From Arthrobacter sp. Y81 (GTDB lineage Bacteria; Actinomycetota; Actinomycetes; Actinomycetales; Micrococcaceae), in the NCBI RefSeq assembly GCF_002929335.1, contig NZ_PJIL01000005.1, positions 124,001 through 188,000 on the forward strand: DNA of 64,000 nt, in the 5' to 3' direction. The translations under genes were made by a program, and so were the position numbers. The notes beneath the pieces are model-generated. The model searched no databases and had not been told where the DNA came from. It saw only the letters and a program-made list of their open reading frames with translations. The stretch's first letter is position 1, and every line of letters begins with the position of its first letter. Positions 30,929 through 41,744 of this stretch are shown piece by piece.

Positions 30929-33025
30929 CTATTCGCCGCGGTGCCGCCCGTGCGTGGCGATGTAGTCCGCCGCGGCGCGCTGCAGCTTCCGTTCCTTGGC
31001 GAGCTGCCGCCGGATGGTGGTGAGCTCCCCGCTGATGCGCGCCTGTTCGGCAGCGATCTCCCGCTGCTCCGCAGTCTGTTCGTGGACGGCACGCAGCGCT
31101 TCGGCCAAGTGGAGCTGCTGTTCTGCCAGCAGCTGCTGCGTCTGCAGCAGCAGGGGCACGACGTCGGCGGCTTCTGGCTGCGGGTCGGCCACCATGGTCC
31201 GGGAACGCGCCCGGGAACCTTCCCGTTCGGCAGACGGGGCGCCGCCGTCGAGGTGTCCTCGCCCTTCGCGGGTGGTGCCCCGGTCCTGGCGTGCCGCGTC
31301 GGGAAAGCGAGTTTCCTGGGCACGCTGCCTGCTCAGGACCTCGATGAACTCCCGGTCGAGGTCCACGATGCCTGCGTCGGCCGCGGCCGTCGGCGCTGAC
31401 GCCGGAGCGGCGTTGTCGTTGTTTGAAGCGGCCGTTGCCGGGACGATGTCAACGGTGCGGCGCAGGGGCTGTTCCTTGATGCACAGGACCGCTACGAGGG
31501 CGATGATGCCGATCACCGCGGAGATCAGGAAGATTTCGGCTGTCGCGTCACCGTAGGCAGCCCTCATGATGTCCCGGATCGGGGCCGGCATGTCCTGGAG
31601 GTCCATGCTGGCTCCGGCGGATCCGCCTGCGGTCGGGATCCCGGCTGCGGCTAGGCCCTCGGTGGCCAGTTCCTTGACGCGGTTGGCCAGGACGGCGCCC
31701 AGCACGGACACTCCGATCGCGCCGCCCACGGAGCGGAAGAATGCCACGGAGGCGCTGGCCGTACCGATGTCTGTGGCCCGGACGGTGTTCTGGACTGCCA
31801 GCACGAGGTTCTGCATCAGCAGGCCGAGCCCCAGGCCGAGGACCGCGGTGTAGAGGCCGGTCAGCCAGAGTTCGGTGGTGTGGTCGATGGTTCCGGCCAG
31901 CCCCAGGCCGCCGATCAGGAGGATGGAGCCGGCTACGAGGTAGCGCTTCCATTTGCCGGTCCGGCTGATGAGCTGGCCCGACAGCACCGAGCCGATGAGG
32001 TTGCCGGCGATCATGGGCAGCGTCAGCAGCCCTGCTTCGGTGGGAGTGGCACCGCGGGCCACCTGGAAGTACTGGCCCAGGAAGGCGGAGGAGCCGAACA
32101 TGCCGACGCCCACTGCAACGGAGGCGAGGATGGCCAGCGCCGTGGTGCGTTCGCTGATGATCTTGAGCGGGATGATGGGCTGCTCCACTTTGGACTCCAC
32201 CACCACGAGGAGGGTCAGGAGCAGCACGCCGCCGCCCACCATGGCCGCTGTCTGCCAGGACCACCAGTCGTAGTATTCCGGGTTGCCGGCGAAGGACACC
32301 CAGATCAGCAGCAGGCTGACGCCGGAGGTGAGCAGGATGGAACCGAGCCAGTCGATCTTCGCGTGGCGCTTGACGTGGGGAAGCTTCAGCGTGATCTGCA
32401 GCAGGATGAGGGCGATGACGGCCAGCGGGACACAGACGAAGAAGGTCCAGCGCCAGCCCAGCGGGCTGTCCACGATAAATCCGCCGAGCAGCGGACCGCC
32501 GGCGGTGCCCACAGCCATGACGCCGCCCATGTAGCCGGAGTATTTTCCGCGGTCCCGGGGCGGGATGATGGAGCCGATGATGGCCTGCGCCAACGCGGTC
32601 AGGCCGCCCATGGCGACGCCCTGGATAACGCGGGCGGTCAGCAGCAGCGGGATCGTCTCGGACAGGCCCGCCATGACGGAACCGGCCACGAAGATCACGA
32701 TGCTCAGCTGGACGAGCACCTTCTTGTCGAAGAGATCGGCGAGCTTGCCCCAGATCGGGGTGGTGGCGGCGTTGGCCAGCAGGGCCGCCGTGATGACCCA
32801 GGCGAAGTCCGTCTGGGTGCCCTTGAGCTCGGACATGATGGTGGGCAGCGCGTTGGCCACGATGGTGCTGCTGATGATCGCTGTGAAGAACGCGGCCAGC
32901 AGCCCGGTGAGGGCCTCCATGATCTGCCGGTGGCTCATCGCAGGCTGCGGCGCCGGTGCGGATGGTTGCGGTGGTGTTTTTGACGGGGCCCGGGACGGAC
33001 CGGTGGCTGTAGCGTGGCTCGCCAT
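30929..33025 (-). CDS. DHA2-family (EmrB/QacA-like) MFS efflux pump with coiled-coil tail
   Basis: 698 residues. Fourteen membrane helices lie in residues about 35-535, with the DHA2 motif A GKLADLFDKK and motif C MAVGTAGGPLLGGFIV. Unusually, about 155 hydrophilic residues follow, ending in a Gln/Glu-rich predicted coiled coil (LLLQTQQLLAEQQLHLAEAL onward). Drug/H+ antiport is expected. The MarR gene ends 9 bases upstream, so marR-efflux is one operon, probably self-regulated through the palindrome at 33533. The tail could mediate oligomerisation. Confidence 0.9.
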   Translation of the reverse strand: MASHATATGPSRAPSKTPPQPSAPAPQPAMSHRQIMEALTGLLAAFFTAIISSTIVANALPTIMSELKGTQTDFAWVITAALLANAATTPIWGKLADLFDKKVLVQLSIVIFVAGSVMAGLSETIPLLLTARVIQGVAMGGLTALAQAIIGSIIPPRDRGKYSGYMGGVMAVGTAGGPLLGGFIVDSPLGWRWTFFVCVPLAVIALILLQITLKLPHVKRHAKIDWLGSILLTSGVSLLLIWVSFAGNPEYYDWWSWQTAAMVGGGVLLLTLLVVVESKVEQPIIPLKIISERTTALAILASVAVGVGMFGSSAFLGQYFQVARGATPTEAGLLTLPMIAGNLIGSVLSGQLISRTGKWKRYLVAGSILLIGGLGLAGTIDHTTELWLTGLYTAVLGLGLGLLMQNLVLAVQNTVRATDIGTASASVAFFRSVGGAIGVSVLGAVLANRVKELATEGLAAAGIPTAGGSAGASMDLQDMPAPIRDIMRAAYGDATAEIFLISAVIGIIALVAVLCIKEQPLRRTVDIVPATAASNNDNAAPASAPTAAADAGIVDLDREFIEVLSRQRAQETRFPDAARQDRGTTREGRGHLDGGAPSAEREGSRARSRTMVADPQPEAADVVPLLLQTQQLLAEQQLHLAEALRAVHEQTAEQREIAAEQARISGELTTIRRQLAKERKLQRAAADYIATHGRHRGE

Positions 33026-33034
33026 GTGCAGCTC

Positions 33035-33514
33035 CTAAGCGGTTGGAATGTTCTCGATGGATCCGGCCGTCTTTGCCCGGGCTGAATCCCTGAGGGATTC
33101 GGCAAGTTTCTTCAGGACTTTCGCGGTCTCTTCGGCGTCGTCCTCGCTCCAGTCCTGCAGGTAGCCCTGGAGCGTCGCAGTGCGCTGCTGCTCTATCTCG
33201 CGCAGCTTCCCCGCTCCGGCCTCGGACAGCGCCACAAGCTGGGCGCGTCCGTCTTCCGGATCAGGCCTGCGGACCACCAGTCCGTGTTCTTCCAGATCGG
33301 CAATATGCCGGCTCAGGACGGGAGCGCTGACCCCCAGACGCGCGGCGAGATGCGTGGCCCGGGACTCCCCCTCCCCCACGAACCGCAGGACACCCTGGAG
33401 CGCCACCCCGGTTTCCTGCCCGCGCAGGCTTGAGACCGCGACGCAGCGGACCGCCCGCTGGAGGTCGAAGATCTGGTAAACGAGATCGGCCGCGGTTTCC
33501 GGTGCAACTGCCAT
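33035..33514 (-). CDS. MarR-family transcriptional regulator
   Basis: 159 residues with the winged helix at about 40-110: THLAARLGVSAPVLSRHIADLEEHGLV and the wing RRPDPEDGRAQLVALSEAG. It is first in an operon with the DHA2 pump and likely represses both until a drug binds. A 13-base palindrome lies 18 bases upstream of the start, with a related half-site TTGC shortly after it. Confidence 0.9.
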   Translation of the reverse strand: MAVAPETAADLVYQIFDLQRAVRCVAVSSLRGQETGVALQGVLRFVGEGESRATHLAARLGVSAPVLSRHIADLEEHGLVVRRPDPEDGRAQLVALSEAGAGKLREIEQQRTATLQGYLQDWSEDDAEETAKVLKKLAESLRDSARAKTAGSIENIPTA

Positions 33515-33532
33515 GCTGAATAACCCCTTTGC

Positions 33533-33545
33533 TTGCCTAAGGCAA
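33533..33545. promoter_or_regulatory. MarR operator candidate
   Basis: TTGCCTAAGGCAA is a perfect palindrome around a central base, directly upstream of marR. A similar TTGC...GGGAA element follows about 25 bases further upstream. The size and spacing fit a MarR dimer site overlapping the promoter. Confidence 0.65.
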
Positions 33546-33616
33546 CTATATAAGAAAATGGTTGCTTTGGGAAACTAAGAGGCGGCAAGCTGAGTGGGCA
33601 GACCCTTAAACGCCAA

Positions 33617-33679
33617 GCGCGAACTGGCAGCTAATGCCCTCAAAATTGCTTCGAGGGGGCATTAGCTGCCAGTTCGCGC
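33617..33679. repeat. Long perfect hairpin after the ThDP-enzyme gene
   Basis: Arms of 23 bases (33617-33639 and 33657-33679), beginning GCGCGAACTGGCAGC, pair perfectly around a 17-base centre that has some pairing of its own. It starts 25 bases past the stop at 33704 on the minus strand. Same type of placement as the hairpins at 3869-3934 and 4711-4771, but a different sequence. Confidence 0.8.
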
Positions 33680-33703
33680 GTGGGTGGTGCCGGGGTTTTG
33701 CGC

Positions 33704-35410
33704 TTAGACGCCCAGGTGGGTGGGTCCGAACATCTTGAGCAGGGTTTCGACGACGACGACGTTCGGCCCGTCGGCGGCGAAGCCCGCCCTGAGCGCGTCC
33801 CCGACGTTCTCCGGGGCCACCCGGACGGCCGGGACGCCGAAGGCTTCGGCGAGTTTGACGAAGTCGGGGCGGGCGAGTTCGGTGGCCGTGGCGTGGCCGA
33901 AGGCGCCCACCATGTATTCGCGCAGGATGCCGTAGCCGCCGTCGTCCACGATCAGCCAGGTGACCGGGACGTTGTGCTGTTTGGCGGTGGCCAGTTCGGA
34001 GATGGAATACATGGCCGAACCGTCGCCGGAGACCGCGAGGACCCGGCCGGGTTTGCCCGTGGTTTCCAGCCCCACTGCCCCGCCGATGGCCGAGGGGAAT
34101 CCGAAGCCCAGCCCGCCGGCACCCTGGGCGGAGTGGAACTGTCCCTCGCGGGCGTCCCAGCAGCTCCAGCCCCAGTACGCGGAGATGGTCATGTCCCAGA
34201 AGGTCTGCATGTCCGCGGGCACGGCTTCGCGGATGTCGGCCATGAACTTCAGTTCCTTGCCGAGGTCCTGGGACTCCAGCCGGGCCTTGACCTTGGCCAG
34301 GGATTCCCTGACCAGCGCCTCCGGTGAGGTGCCGTGCCAGTCGGCCCGTTCCCCGTGCGGATCGGTCAGGGCAGCATCCAGGGCCGCGAGGGCCTGGCCG
34401 GCGTCGGCACGGATGCCCAGGCCGGGCCGGTTGGACTCCAGGACCCGGGGTTCGGCGTCGATCTGGATGATCCGCCCGCGCGGCTCGAACGTGAAGTAGT
34501 TGGACGTGACTTCGCCGAGGGAGGAGCCGATGACGATCAGCACGTCCGCATCCTCGAGCAGGTCCGTCATGTACCGGTCCTCGATCCAGGACTGCAGCGA
34601 AAGCTCGTGGTTCCACGGGAACGCGCCGTTGCCGCCGGGAGTGCAGATCACTGGTGCGCGCAGCTTCTCCGCGATGGACAGCAGGGACTTCTCGGCCCGG
34701 CCGCGGCGCGTGCCACCGCCGGCGATGATCGCCGGACGTTCCGCCGTCGACAGCCATTTCACTGCTTCACGGACCAGCTCCACCCGGGGCGGGTTGTCCG
34801 CCGCTTCGGCGAGGGCGTCCTCCACCGGCGGGACCATGATGGGATCCAGCAGGACGTTCTGCGGGATCTCCAGCCAGACGGGGCCCTGCGGGGAGGAAAT
34901 CGCCTCGGTCCAGGCGTCCTGGATGGCCGAGGGGATCCCGGAGGCGTGCTGAATCAGCCGCTGGCTCTTGGTGACGTTCGCGGCCGAGGCCTTCTGGTCA
35001 TCGAGCTGGTGGAGCATGCCCTTGCGCCGGGCGCCGAGCCCGTCCAGCGGAATCTGGCTCGCCACGACCACCATCGGCACGCCCGTGGCGTAGGCTTCCT
35101 GCAGCCCAGCCAGGGACGTCAGCGCACCCGGGCCGGTGGACAGGAACAGCACGCCCACCTCGCCCGTGGCCCGTGAATACCCGTCCGCCGCGAACGCTGA
35201 ATTGTTCTCCACCCGCGAGGATACGAAGTGCAGGTTTCCCCGGCCCATCGCATCGAACAGGCCCAGTGCGTGCTGGCCCGGGATGCCAAAAACCGTCTTC
35301 GCGCCGAGCGCTTCAAGGGTCTCGACGACGAGATCCCCGCCGTTGCGGACGCTGGTTCCGTCGTTTACTCCTGTGGGAGGAGCTGCCGCGCCCGGATCGA
35401 AATCGATCAC
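33704..35410 (-). CDS. ThDP-dependent 2-oxoacid decarboxylase, probably acting on a guanidino keto acid
   Basis: 568 residues with the three-domain acetolactate-synthase-like layout. The N-terminal catalytic Glu lies in [19 protein letters not shown], and the ThDP/Mg motif begins [15 protein letters not shown] and closes with IVDDGGYGI, where the usual Asn-Asn is Asp-Asp. The start overlaps the ureohydrolase stop by four bases (ATGA). Known: AruI, a 5-guanidino-2-oxopentanoate decarboxylase, belongs to this family and works upstream of guanidinobutyrase. Inference from coupling to a ureohydrolase: decarboxylation of 2-ketoarginine. An acetolactate-synthase-like activity cannot be excluded. 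Confidence 0.8.
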   Translation of the reverse strand: MIDFDPGAAAPPTGVNDGTSVRNGGDLVVETLEALGAKTVFGIPGQHALGLFDAMGRGNLHFVSSRVENNSAFAADGYSRATGEVGVLFLSTGPGALTSLAGLQEAYATGVPMVVVASQIPLDGLGARRKGMLHQLDDQKASAANVTKSQRLIQHASGIPSAIQDAWTEAISSPQGPVWLEIPQNVLLDPIMVPPVEDALAEAADNPPRVELVREAVKWLSTAERPAIIAGGGTRRGRAEKSLLSIAEKLRAPVICTPGGNGAFPWNHELSLQSWIEDRYMTDLLEDADVLIVIGSSLGEVTSNYFTFEPRGRIIQIDAEPRVLESNRPGLGIRADAGQALAALDAALTDPHGERADWHGTSPEALVRESLAKVKARLESQDLGKELKFMADIREAVPADMQTFWDMTISAYWGWSCWDAREGQFHSAQGAGGLGFGFPSAIGGAVGLETTGKPGRVLAVSGDGSAMYSISELATAKQHNVPVTWLIVDDGGYGILREYMVGAFGHATATELARPDFVKLAEAFGVPAVRVAPENVGDALRAGFAADGPNVVVVETLLKMFGPTHLGV

Positions 35411-36513
35411 TTGGAGAACTCCTCGACGGCCGGACGGATGATTCCGGGCTGGGCAGCGGAGGCGGCGGCAAAACCTGCCTGATGCCTCTTCTCCTGCCCG
35501 AGCGCCTGCGCGGCGTAGCCGTTGGCGGCGCCGAACCTGTTTCCCTCAACCGCGGAGTCCGCCATGAGGGTGACGAGTTCGTAGGCAACGTGGCTGGCCG
35601 CGACGCCGGTGATTTCAGCGTGGTCGTAGGCCGGAGCCACCTCAACAATGTCCGCACCGACCAGGTTCATGCCGCGGAAGCCGCGGATGATCTCCAGCAG
35701 TTCCCGGCTGGTGATGCCGCCGGCCTCGGGCGTTCCGGTGCCCGGCGCGTGCGCGGGGTCCAGGACGTCGATGTCAACGGAGATGTACAGCGGGCGGTTG
35801 CCGATGCGGTCCCTGACTTTGGCCACGGTCTCCAGGACGCCCTGGTAGTAGACGTCGGCCGAGGTGACGATGCCGAAGCCGAAGCGGTGGTCGTCGTCGA
35901 GGTCCTTCTTGCCGTACAGCGGGCCGCGGGTTCCGATGTGGCTGATGGCCTCGGTGTCCAGGATGCCCTCCTCGACAGCGCGGCGGAACGGCGTGCCGTG
36001 CGTGTATTCGGCCCCGAAGTACGTGTCCCAGGTGTCCAGGTGCGCATCGAAGTGCAGCATGGCCACAGGCCCGCCGGCGCGCTCGGCGGCGGCACGGAGG
36101 AGCGGCAGGGCAATGGTGTGGTCCCCGCCAAGGGTGACCAGCTTGCTGCCACCGGCAGTCAGGTCCAGGGCGTTCTGCTGGATGGTCTCGATGGCTTCGT
36201 TGATGTTGAACGGGTTCACGGCCATGTCGCCGGCGTCCGCCACCTGGACGTTTTCGAACGGGCTGACGTCCCACGCCGGGTTATAGGGGCGCAGCAGCCG
36301 GCTGGCCTCGCGGACGTGGTTGGCGCCGAAGCGGGCACCCGGGCGGTAGGAGACGCCGGAGTCGAAGGGCACCCCCACCACCGTGATGTCGGCTTTGGCC
36401 ACCTGGTCCAGCCTGGGCAGTCGGGCGTAGGTGGCAGCCCCTGCGTAGCGGGGAATACGGGATGAATCGATAGGGCCAAGGTTGCCGTTGGCCTCGATGC
36501 GCAGCTCTTCCAA
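35407..36513 (-). CDS. Ureohydrolase: agmatinase or guanidinobutyrase
   Basis: 368 residues from a TTG with AAGGAG ten bases upstream; ATG codons at 36558-36588 would add up to 25 residues. The dimanganese site is complete: [15 protein letters not shown] and [22 protein letters not shown]. It hydrolyses a guanidino group to urea plus an amine, giving putrescine from agmatine or 4-aminobutyrate from 4-guanidinobutyrate. The overlapping ThDP decarboxylase favours the guanidinobutyrate (arginine transaminase) route. The box CAAGTGTT in its upstream region is shared with the XRE-cupin/symporter promoter at 41589. Confidence 0.88.
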   Translation of the reverse strand: MEELRIEANGNLGPIDSSRIPRYAGAATYARLPRLDQVAKADITVVGVPFDSGVSYRPGARFGANHVREASRLLRPYNPAWDVSPFENVQVADAGDMAVNPFNINEAIETIQQNALDLTAGGSKLVTLGGDHTIALPLLRAAAERAGGPVAMLHFDAHLDTWDTYFGAEYTHGTPFRRAVEEGILDTEAISHIGTRGPLYGKKDLDDDHRFGFGIVTSADVYYQGVLETVAKVRDRIGNRPLYISVDIDVLDPAHAPGTGTPEAGGITSRELLEIIRGFRGMNLVGADIVEVAPAYDHAEITGVAASHVAYELVTLMADSAVEGNRFGAANGYAAQALGQEKRHQAGFAAASAAQPGIIRPAVEEFSK

Positions 36514-36585
36514 AGGAACGCCTCTCCTTCGAGGATGGATCGGTAGTGTGACACCCATCATACACTCAAGTTTCCCCTTGTGCAT

Positions 36586-36593
36586 CAAGTGTT
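36586..36593. promoter_or_regulatory. CAAGTGTT box upstream of the ureohydrolase
   Basis: CAAGTGTT occurs here and at 41589-41596 between the XRE-cupin regulator and the sodium symporter. A looser copy, CTCAAGTTT, lies 20 bases away. It is a candidate site for the XRE-cupin protein, linking the two loci. Confidence 0.4.
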
Positions 36594-36638
36594 TACCAAT
36601 CGAAGTGGACGGCGTTCCCTCACGCCGGCGCGTATTCC

Positions 36639-36980
36639 TCAGTCGATGGCGGACGCCCCCCGCTCCCCCGTCCTGACCCTGACGGCGTCGCAGACGGAGA
36701 TGGTCCAGATCTTCCCGTCCCCGAACCGACCGGTGCTGGCGCCGGATTCGATGGCCGCCATCACACCGTCCATGGCCTCCTCGGTCACCAGCACTTCCAC
36801 GCGCGCCTTCGGCAGAAGGTCGGAGTTGTATTCGGTTCCGCGGTAGACCTCCACGTGGCCCCGCTGCTGACCGTAGCCGCTGGCCTGGCTTACGGTCAGT
36901 CCGCTGACGCCGAACCCTTCCAAAGCCGCCCTGACGGTCTCGACCTTTTCCGGACGGACGATAGCCGTGATGAGTTTCAC
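36639..36980 (-). CDS. glnK: PII nitrogen signalling protein
   Basis: 113 residues, full length. The T-loop has Tyr51 in [12 protein letters not shown], the site of adenylylation or uridylylation, and the ATP-binding B-loop appears as [13 protein letters not shown]. Its start overlaps the amtB stop by four bases. PII binds ATP/ADP and 2-oxoglutarate and blocks AmtB when nitrogen is plentiful. No glnD follows, unlike the common amtB-glnK-glnD order of Actinobacteria; the gene is followed only by the region upstream of the ureohydrolase. Confidence 0.93.
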   Translation of the reverse strand: MKLITAIVRPEKVETVRAALEGFGVSGLTVSQASGYGQQRGHVEVYRGTEYNSDLLPKARVEVLVTEEAMDGVMAAIESGASTGRFGDGKIWTISVCDAVRVRTGERGASAID

Positions 36981-38440
36981 GTCCGCACCCTGCTGTTTTC
37001 TGCCTGGCGGTCTGACTGCCGGCCGGACTGGCCCGCCGCCGTCACTTCCGCAGCCATTTCCGCGGAGGAACCCTCAGGCTTGCCCGCCTCGCCCCCCGCA
37101 GGAACAGTCTTGCCGTGGTGTTCGCCGGGATGGAACGTGCCGCCAACCATCAGAAGCTCGTAGGCGGTTTCGGCGTGTTCGGTAACGTCGATGCCGGACC
37201 GCTCGTTGGCTTCGGACACCCGCATGCCCATCATCTTGTGGATGGCGAATCCGATCAGCGTGGTCATAAGAGCGCTCCAGGCGGTGACGATCAGCGCGGT
37301 GAGGACCTGGGGCCAGAACTGTGTCAGGCCGCCGCCGTAGAAGAGCCCGCCCTCGGTCTTGACTGACGGGACCGCGAAGAATCCCAGTGAGAGCGTCCCC
37401 CACAGGCCGCCGACAAAGTGCACGGCCACCACGTCCAGCGAATCATCCAGGCCGATCTTGAATTTGAGTCCGACCGCGAGCGCGCAGACCGCCCCGGCCA
37501 CGACCCCGATCAGGATGGCGCCGATCGGGTCCACGAACCCGCAGGCCGGCGTGACGGCGACCAGGCCGGCGACGGCTCCCGATGCGGCGCCGAGGGAAGT
37601 GGCGTGGCCGTCCCGAAGCCTTTCGATCAGCAGCCAGCCCAGGAGGGCCGCACTCGTGGCCAGCAGGGTATTGGTCCAGGCCAGGCCGGCGATGGCGTCG
37701 GCCGCGAGTTCAGAGCCGGCATTGAAGCCAAACCAGCCGAACCACAGGAGTCCTGCGCCGAGCATCACGAAAGGCAGGTTGTGCGGACGGATGTTGGGAT
37801 CCTTCATGAATCCGAGGCGTTTTCCGAGCACGACGGCGAGCATCAGTCCCGCTATGCCCGCGTTCATGTGGACCACCGTTCCACCGGCGAAGTCGAGGGC
37901 GGAGATCTTGCTGCCTACGATGCCGGTGGGGCCGAACAGTCCGCCGCCCCAGACCCAGTGGGCGATGGGGGCGTAAACGAGCGTGACCCACAGCGCCGCG
38001 AACAGCAGCCACGGCCCGAACCGCACCCGTTCCGCCACCGCTCCGCTGATCAGTGCCACGGTGATGATGGCGAACGTTGCCTGGAAGCCGATGAACACCA
38101 TGTCCGGGAGCCCAGGCGCCTTGCCCCCGATAGTGCTGGTCAGTCCGCTCAGGCCGGGGTTGGCAAAAGGATCGCCGACGAGCCCGGCCATGGTGTCAGG
38201 CCCGAAGGCCAGTCCATAGCCCCACAGCGCCCAGACCACAGCAACAACGCCCATGGCTCCAAAGCTCATCATCATGATGTTCAGGACGGATTTCATCCGG
38301 ACGAGGCCCCCGTAGAAGAATGCCAGGCCGGGGGTCATCAGCAGGACGAGTGCGGACGCTGCCAGCATCCAGGCCGTGGCGCCGGGATCGAGCACCGCGG
38401 GATCCACTGCCATTCCCACATTGACTAGAGAGATGTTCAT
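36977..38440 (-). CDS. amtB: AmtB-family ammonium channel
   Basis: 487 residues from an ATG with GAGGAAGG eight bases upstream. Eleven membrane helices are expected. The pore His pair is visible in [13 protein letters not shown] and [13 protein letters not shown], with the gate and ammonium-site aromatics in [10 protein letters not shown] hydrophilic C-terminal tail of about 80 residues (Gln/Glu/Ala-rich) is longer than usual. Together with glnK it forms an ammonium uptake unit, presumably induced under nitrogen limitation; I could not identify a GlnR or AmtR box with confidence. Confidence 0.94.
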   Translation of the reverse strand: MNISLVNVGMAVDPAVLDPGATAWMLAASALVLLMTPGLAFFYGGLVRMKSVLNIMMMSFGAMGVVAVVWALWGYGLAFGPDTMAGLVGDPFANPGLSGLTSTIGGKAPGLPDMVFIGFQATFAIITVALISGAVAERVRFGPWLLFAALWVTLVYAPIAHWVWGGGLFGPTGIVGSKISALDFAGGTVVHMNAGIAGLMLAVVLGKRLGFMKDPNIRPHNLPFVMLGAGLLWFGWFGFNAGSELAADAIAGLAWTNTLLATSAALLGWLLIERLRDGHATSLGAASGAVAGLVAVTPACGFVDPIGAILIGVVAGAVCALAVGLKFKIGLDDSLDVVAVHFVGGLWGTLSLGFFAVPSVKTEGGLFYGGGLTQFWPQVLTALIVTAWSALMTTLIGFAIHKMMGMRVSEANERSGIDVTEHAETAYELLMVGGTFHPGEHHGKTVPAGGEAGKPEGSSAEMAAEVTAAGQSGRQSDRQAENSRVRT

Positions 38441-38848
38441 TTCGGGAGCCTTCCTCAAGAAGTGGCGCTCCTGGGCGCCGGCTACGGCGAGACCATTCAA
38501 AACGACGGTGCAGCTATGAGTTCCCCGAATCCGACGCTACAACCGGGGTGTTTCCGCCATAGCCGCGAAGTTTTTCCGGGACGTTAAACAGCAGGGCCGG
38601 GCATGAACCCTGCGTTTCCGGCAGATTTCCAGAATGTGACGTACATCTCACCATCGTTGCGCCGACGCGCCGCCGAACCGCGAAGGCTGCGGGCCGCGCG
38701 CTTCTGAGCAGAAAGTAACGACGGTCACACCGGGCGTAAAGGTTTCGTTAAAGCCTGCATCCTGCGCGGGTTCCCGGGCCTACGCTCCAATCAGGAGCAG
38801 CACCACGGTCCTCAGGCGGCCGAAAGCCACGCTGCGCGAAAGGATACC
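38441..38848. other. Divergent intergenic region between amtB and the APC permease, 408 bases
   Basis: Should contain both promoters. I see a weak hairpin with arms GCAGGG/CCCTGC (38591-38596 and 38608-38613). No GlnR, AmtR or ydaO-type riboswitch pattern is convincing. The strong AAAGGATACC ribosome site of the permease ends the region. Confidence 0.5.
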
Positions 38849-40820
<1,972 letters not shown>

Positions 40821-40825
<5 letters not shown>

Positions 40826-40865
40826 GCCACGCCCCGCTGAGCCACGCCCCGCGGAACCAGGCCCC
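40821..40865. repeat. 15-base tandem repeat at the permease 3' end
   Basis: GCTGAGCCACGCCCC is repeated exactly at 40821-40835 and 40836-40850, with a third degenerate copy to 40865. The first copy contains the permease stop codon. It lies between the convergent permease and XRE-cupin genes. Confidence 0.7.
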
Positions 40866-40871
40866 GCGGGG

Positions 40872-41447
40872 TCAGCGGCTGGCGGCCGGGACCAGCACCC
40901 AGAGCACTTCGACGGCGTCGTCCGTGGGGTTGATCCAGGTGTGCGGCTCCCGGCCGGGGAACGTCACGGTGTCGCCGGAGCTGAGCTCGTATTCCTCATT
41001 CGTGAGGATCAGCCGGATCCGGCCGTTGATCACGTGGAGGACATCGACGTCGCAGTCCACGGCGTAGAGTTCGGATTCACCGCGGCCGCGGGGCTCGATC
41101 ACGGCCTGGATGATCTGGACGCGCCGTTCCGAGCGCGCCGTCAGCAGGCGCTCGATGATGCCCTCGCCGCCCAGTGAAATGCGCGGTCCCTCGTCCTTCT
41201 TGGTGAGGTGGGTTTCCGGCGCGGCAAACAGGTCGCCGATGGAGATGGAGAGCACCTGGCACAGCGTCACGAGCGAAGCCACCGACGGCGACGTCAGGTC
41301 GCGTTCAACCCTGCTCAGGAACCCCTTGGTGAGGCCAGTGGCGTCTGCCACCTGCTCGATAGTGAGCCGCTGTGACTGGCGGGCAGCACGAATGCGCGAA
41401 CCGATGGCAACTGGAATGTTGCTCGGTTCAACTGGTAGAGCCTTCAT
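40872..41447 (-). CDS. XRE-family regulator with C-terminal cupin domain
   Basis: 191 residues; ATG with AAAGG seven bases upstream. The HTH (about 14-70) reads RIRAARQSQRLTIEQVADAT and GLTKGFLSRVERDLTSPSV. The cupin (about 100-188) includes LHVINGRIRLILTNEEYELS and GDTVTFPGREPHTW. This architecture matches PuuR and related regulators of polyamine or amino-acid use. It is divergent from the sodium symporter, and the CAAGTGTT element between them recurs upstream of the ureohydrolase 5 kb away, so it may control both. Confidence 0.88.
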   Translation of the reverse strand: MKALPVEPSNIPVAIGSRIRAARQSQRLTIEQVADATGLTKGFLSRVERDLTSPSVASLVTLCQVLSISIGDLFAAPETHLTKKDEGPRISLGGEGIIERLLTARSERRVQIIQAVIEPRGRGESELYAVDCDVDVLHVINGRIRLILTNEEYELSSGDTVTFPGREPHTWINPTDDAVEVLWVLVPAASR

Positions 41448-41585
41448 TAACGAACCTTTCGCAGCCGGCCGCACGGCCCCATCGCTGGAGCCATACTAGC
41501 TGGATACCCACCTTGTGACGCGGGAACGGGCCGTTGGTGTCAGACGCACCTTGACTGTTACCGCCGTCACAACTACTCTTTTAGG

Positions 41586-41597
41586 CAACAAGTGTTG
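41586..41597. promoter_or_regulatory. Candidate XRE-cupin operator between regulator and symporter
   Basis: CAACA-ag-TGTTG is a small palindrome containing CAAGTGTT, flanked by two copies of TTAGGCAA (41581-41588 and 41603-41610). It is centrally placed in a 297-base divergent region that otherwise shows no gene. Confidence 0.5.
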
Positions 41598-41744
41598 TCT
41601 ATTAGGCAATCACGCGAGAATCACCGAGTTACCATCAGGGATCTCCCCCTGCATCAACCGCAACATAGCAGCGGATTTCCGGCACTGCGCTGACGCTCCC
41701 GCGAATTCCCGCCCTGCTGCCAATCAGCTCCAAGGAGCATTTTC

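Noticed and set aside
33704..35410. Branched-chain acetolactate synthase (ilvB)
   Set aside because: No regulatory subunit ilvN or other ilv gene nearby, and the gene is coupled to a ureohydrolase, which fits a guanidino keto-acid decarboxylase better.
38441..38848. c-di-AMP (ydaO-type) riboswitch upstream of the KimA-like permease
   Set aside because: The conserved riboswitch core could not be found; only a weak 6-base-arm hairpin is present.
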